From contig JAWLGJ010000004.1 in NCBI GenBank assembly GCA_041685145.1, forward strand, positions 1 to 64,000: a stretch of 64,000 bases of DNA. Reading direction: 5' to 3'. The first letter of the stretch is position 1. Each line of letters begins with the position of its first letter. A program made the translations under genes and the position numbers. This document shows positions 63,201 to 64,000 of this stretch, piece by piece. The notes beneath the pieces are model-generated. The model was not told the DNA's origin, made no database searches, and saw only the letters and a program-made list of their open reading frames with translations. The DNA comes from JAWLGJ01 sp041685145 (GTDB lineage Bacteria; Pseudomonadota; Alphaproteobacteria; Rhodospirillales; Magnetospirillaceae).

Positions 63201-63469
63201 TGCTTGACGCCGTCGAGAAAGCGCACTTCCGGCTCCAGCGCCTGCACCACGGTGCCGTCGATATCCTCGGCCGAGGCGCCCGGCCAGGTCACCGAGACCT
63301 GGATGACGTCGAGGCCGAAGTCGGGGAAGAACTGGGTGTTCATCCGCGACAGCGCCACGAAGCCGGCGACAAGGATCAGCGCCATCAGCAGGTTGGCGGC
63401 GGTGGGGTGGCGGACGAAGGTGCGGATGAGGCCGCCGGTCCCGCCGCCCTCGGCGCCCTCCCCGCTCAC
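60275..63469 (-). CDS. RND-family efflux permease
   Basis: 1064 aa with the AcrB/HAE topology: two sets of one plus five helices and two large periplasmic loops. The proton relay Asp pair is in IMVLGIVVDDAIVVAEH, and the second-half LSGVLVNDAIILVSTI is typical. The C-terminus lacks charged extensions. It is a proton-driven multidrug or heavy-metal-like exporter; the substrate cannot be told. The GTG start overlaps the adaptor stop by four bases (GTGA). Confidence 0.93.
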   Translation of the reverse strand: MSGEGAEGGGTGGLIRTFVRHPTAANLLMALILVAGFVALSRMNTQFFPDFGLDVIQVSVTWPGASAEDIDGTVVQALEPEVRFLDGVKQVTSSSVEGRGVISIEFAAGTDMQAALSDVETAVGAVTTLPESSERPVISRLSRFDTISRIVLSGPFSETALKALAEGMRDDLLARGVDKVDLVGVRDEEIWVEIEPRTLRHLGITLADIARQLDEVSLDLPAGGTRGGDERQVRALGLAETAQEVSDLAVLLGEGRRVPLGNLAEVSERFDDQAPTLLRDGRPAVELHVQRALNADALELADIVDAYLGEIRGTLPPTLVVELYDVRADLIRSRIGLLLRNGLQGLALVLTILLVFLSGRVAFWVASGIFVALMGTLAVMLATGQSLNMVSLFALIMVLGIVVDDAIVVAEHAESRRRLGLSAVLAAERGARRMAVPVLASSLTTLVAFAPLLLVSDVIGQVIEAIPLVVMAALLASLVECFYVLPGHLRGALRGRPGGAGAFRRWFDARFDAFRDGAFRRLVVGCVRWRYTTVAVAAASIVLALGMVAGGRVGFVFFVAPEADRVYANIEMAAGTPRAGTEAMLAEMQRALEAVEREITDGGADGPLVVMALGQVGGSLDRGLGTVAGSGDNLGSLAVEFVPVEDRAVTAIEFIARWRAEIRPLPGLREMSIRPAMGGPPGADVDVRLFGGEPAALKAAAAEVAALLQRYPGISSVDDDLPWGKEEVVLSVTPGGRRMGFTTQNVARQLRDSLEGAIAKRFPRGDEEVVVRVMLPRRQVPAAILHDLYLRAPDGTQAPLSSIVEVREQTGFARIRREDGRREVSVTAELDTDIATNDDILDALQRDGVAEIARRHGVDHAFKGKAEEQRQTFGDLRIGGLLALAAIFIILAWVFGSYAKPLVVMAVIPLGFVGAVLGHWLLGYQLSILSIVALVGLSGVLVNDAIILVSTIKEKLDADTHETEFHAIVDGARERLRAVILTSLTTIGGLTPMLFETDLQARFLIPMAITIVFGLIVSTLLVLLVVPALIAILADLRRLLGLSSAHAFAANADGGEATAVLPPR

Positions 63470-64000
63470 GGCACGCTCACCCGCAGGCCGGCGGCGATTT
63501 CCGGAAAGCGCGTCAGCACCACCGCATCGCCGTCGGCGACCTCGCCGCGCACCAGAACCTCGCCGCCGAAGCGGGTCACCGCCTCGACGGCGCGGCGTTC
63601 CAGGCGCCCGTCCACCACGACATAGACGACCGCGTCGTCGTGCAGGGCCCGCAGCGGCAGCCGCGCGACCCCGTCATGACGGCGCCCGACAACTTCGACC
63701 GCCACGAACGCGCCCGGCCGCAGGGAGGTGCGCAGCCCCGGCCCTTCAAGCCGCGCGAAGACATCGACGCCGCCGCTGGCGCCGCGGATGCGGCTGTCGA
63801 CACGGTCGACGACGGCCTCGTAGTCCACCGACATGTCACCCATGCGCCAACGCACCCGCAGCGGCCGCCCCTTCAGGCCGTCCTCGGCAAGGCGGCCATA
63901 GATCGCGTCGGGGACGTGGAAGCGGACCTCCAGGTCGTTGGCGTCGATCAGCCGCGCCAGACGGTCGCTGGCCGACACCACCCGGCCGACCGCCGCCTCG
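63466..64000 (-). CDS. RND efflux periplasmic adaptor (partial)
   Basis: The C-terminal 177 aa of an HlyD/MFP-family adaptor; the start lies beyond the window. It contains the beta-barrel and membrane-proximal domains (RLARLIDANDLEVRFHVPD, GAFVAVEVVG and a late LVRGEVADGDAVVL). It is coupled to the RND permease gene by a four-base overlap, so the two form one pump with an outer-membrane partner not seen here. Confidence 0.88.
   Translation of the reverse strand, partial: EAAVGRVVSASDRLARLIDANDLEVRFHVPDAIYGRLAEDGLKGRPLRVRWRMGDMSVDYEAVVDRVDSRIRGASGGVDVFARLEGPGLRTSLRPGAFVAVEVVGRRHDGVARLPLRALHDDAVVYVVVDGRLERRAVEAVTRFGGEVLVRGEVADGDAVVLTRFPEIAAGLRVSVP

Noticed and set aside
60572..63625. A 1017-codon open frame on the + strand
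   Set aside because: It is antisense to the RND permease. The same G+C effect explains it, and no domain is visible.

Overview
The window is about 70% G+C by eye. Almost all of it is coding, on both strands. It contains no rRNA, tRNA, CRISPR array, transposase or phage gene that I can recognise. Gene content points to an alphaproteobacterium, probably Rhodospirillales-like: an RcdA/DUF1465 protein, a fused indolepyruvate ferredoxin oxidoreductase, class II DAHP synthase, an ArsR-methyltransferase/metF/metH operon, and a membrane-bound formate dehydrogenase with DUF3305 and DUF3306. A 10-N gap at 38044-38053 shows that this is a scaffolded draft. No gene-free stretch exceeds 300 bases.

Layout. 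1-1662: J-domain and VWA proteins and a DUF2243 membrane protein. 1712-7116: methionine operon (ArsR-methyltransferase, metF, metH). 7249-8718: mlaA and mlaC. 8728-10917: bacteriohemerythrin, response regulator and hydrolase-OsmC operon. 11049-13610: Nudix, cysK and sseA, followed by an interspersed repeat. 13788-18245: PilJ/PAS histidine kinase, then an SDR, HCCA-isomerase and PAP2 operon. 18422-25862: L,D-transpeptidase, DUF882 protein, indolepyruvate oxidoreductase and a chemoreceptor. 25922-27847: a methyltransferase divergent from a TetR regulator with two matching operators. 27940-33906: DAHP synthase coupled to nicotinate phosphoribosyltransferase, class III aminotransferase, glutathione reductase and a second hemerythrin. 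34004-36560: reverse transsulfuration pair (CBS, CGL). 36571-46804: a second copy of the repeat, then the formate dehydrogenase locus. 46817-50851: RcdA-like protein, Hsp20, a TauE exporter pair, UspA and DUF3775. 50855-64000: PEBP, an NnrS-like protein with a DUF59 protein, an ABC efflux operon, MFS and EamA transporters, and an RND pump cut by the window end.

How the genes work together. Sulfur amino-acid metabolism is unusually well represented: methionine synthesis, cysteine synthesis, mercaptopyruvate desulfuration, reverse transsulfuration, glutathione reduction and a sulfur-anion exporter. The formate dehydrogenase locus has structural genes (alpha, beta, gamma, a small lipoprotein and a Tat-signal peptide), a TorD-like chaperone, FdhD, two uncharacterised accessory proteins and a divergent multi-cluster iron-sulfur protein. 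It would feed electrons from formate into the quinone pool. Two hemerythrins, the NnrS-like protein and the ferredoxin-dependent oxidoreductase fit a life at varying oxygen. The last 10 kb is rich in efflux systems.

The best candidates for undescribed biology are the DUF3305/DUF3306 and iron-sulfur accessory set, the unusual FdhD cysteines, the intergenic repeat family at convergent gene ends, the hemerythrin-receiver-hydrolase/OsmC operon, and the palindrome-controlled small membrane protein with TauE.
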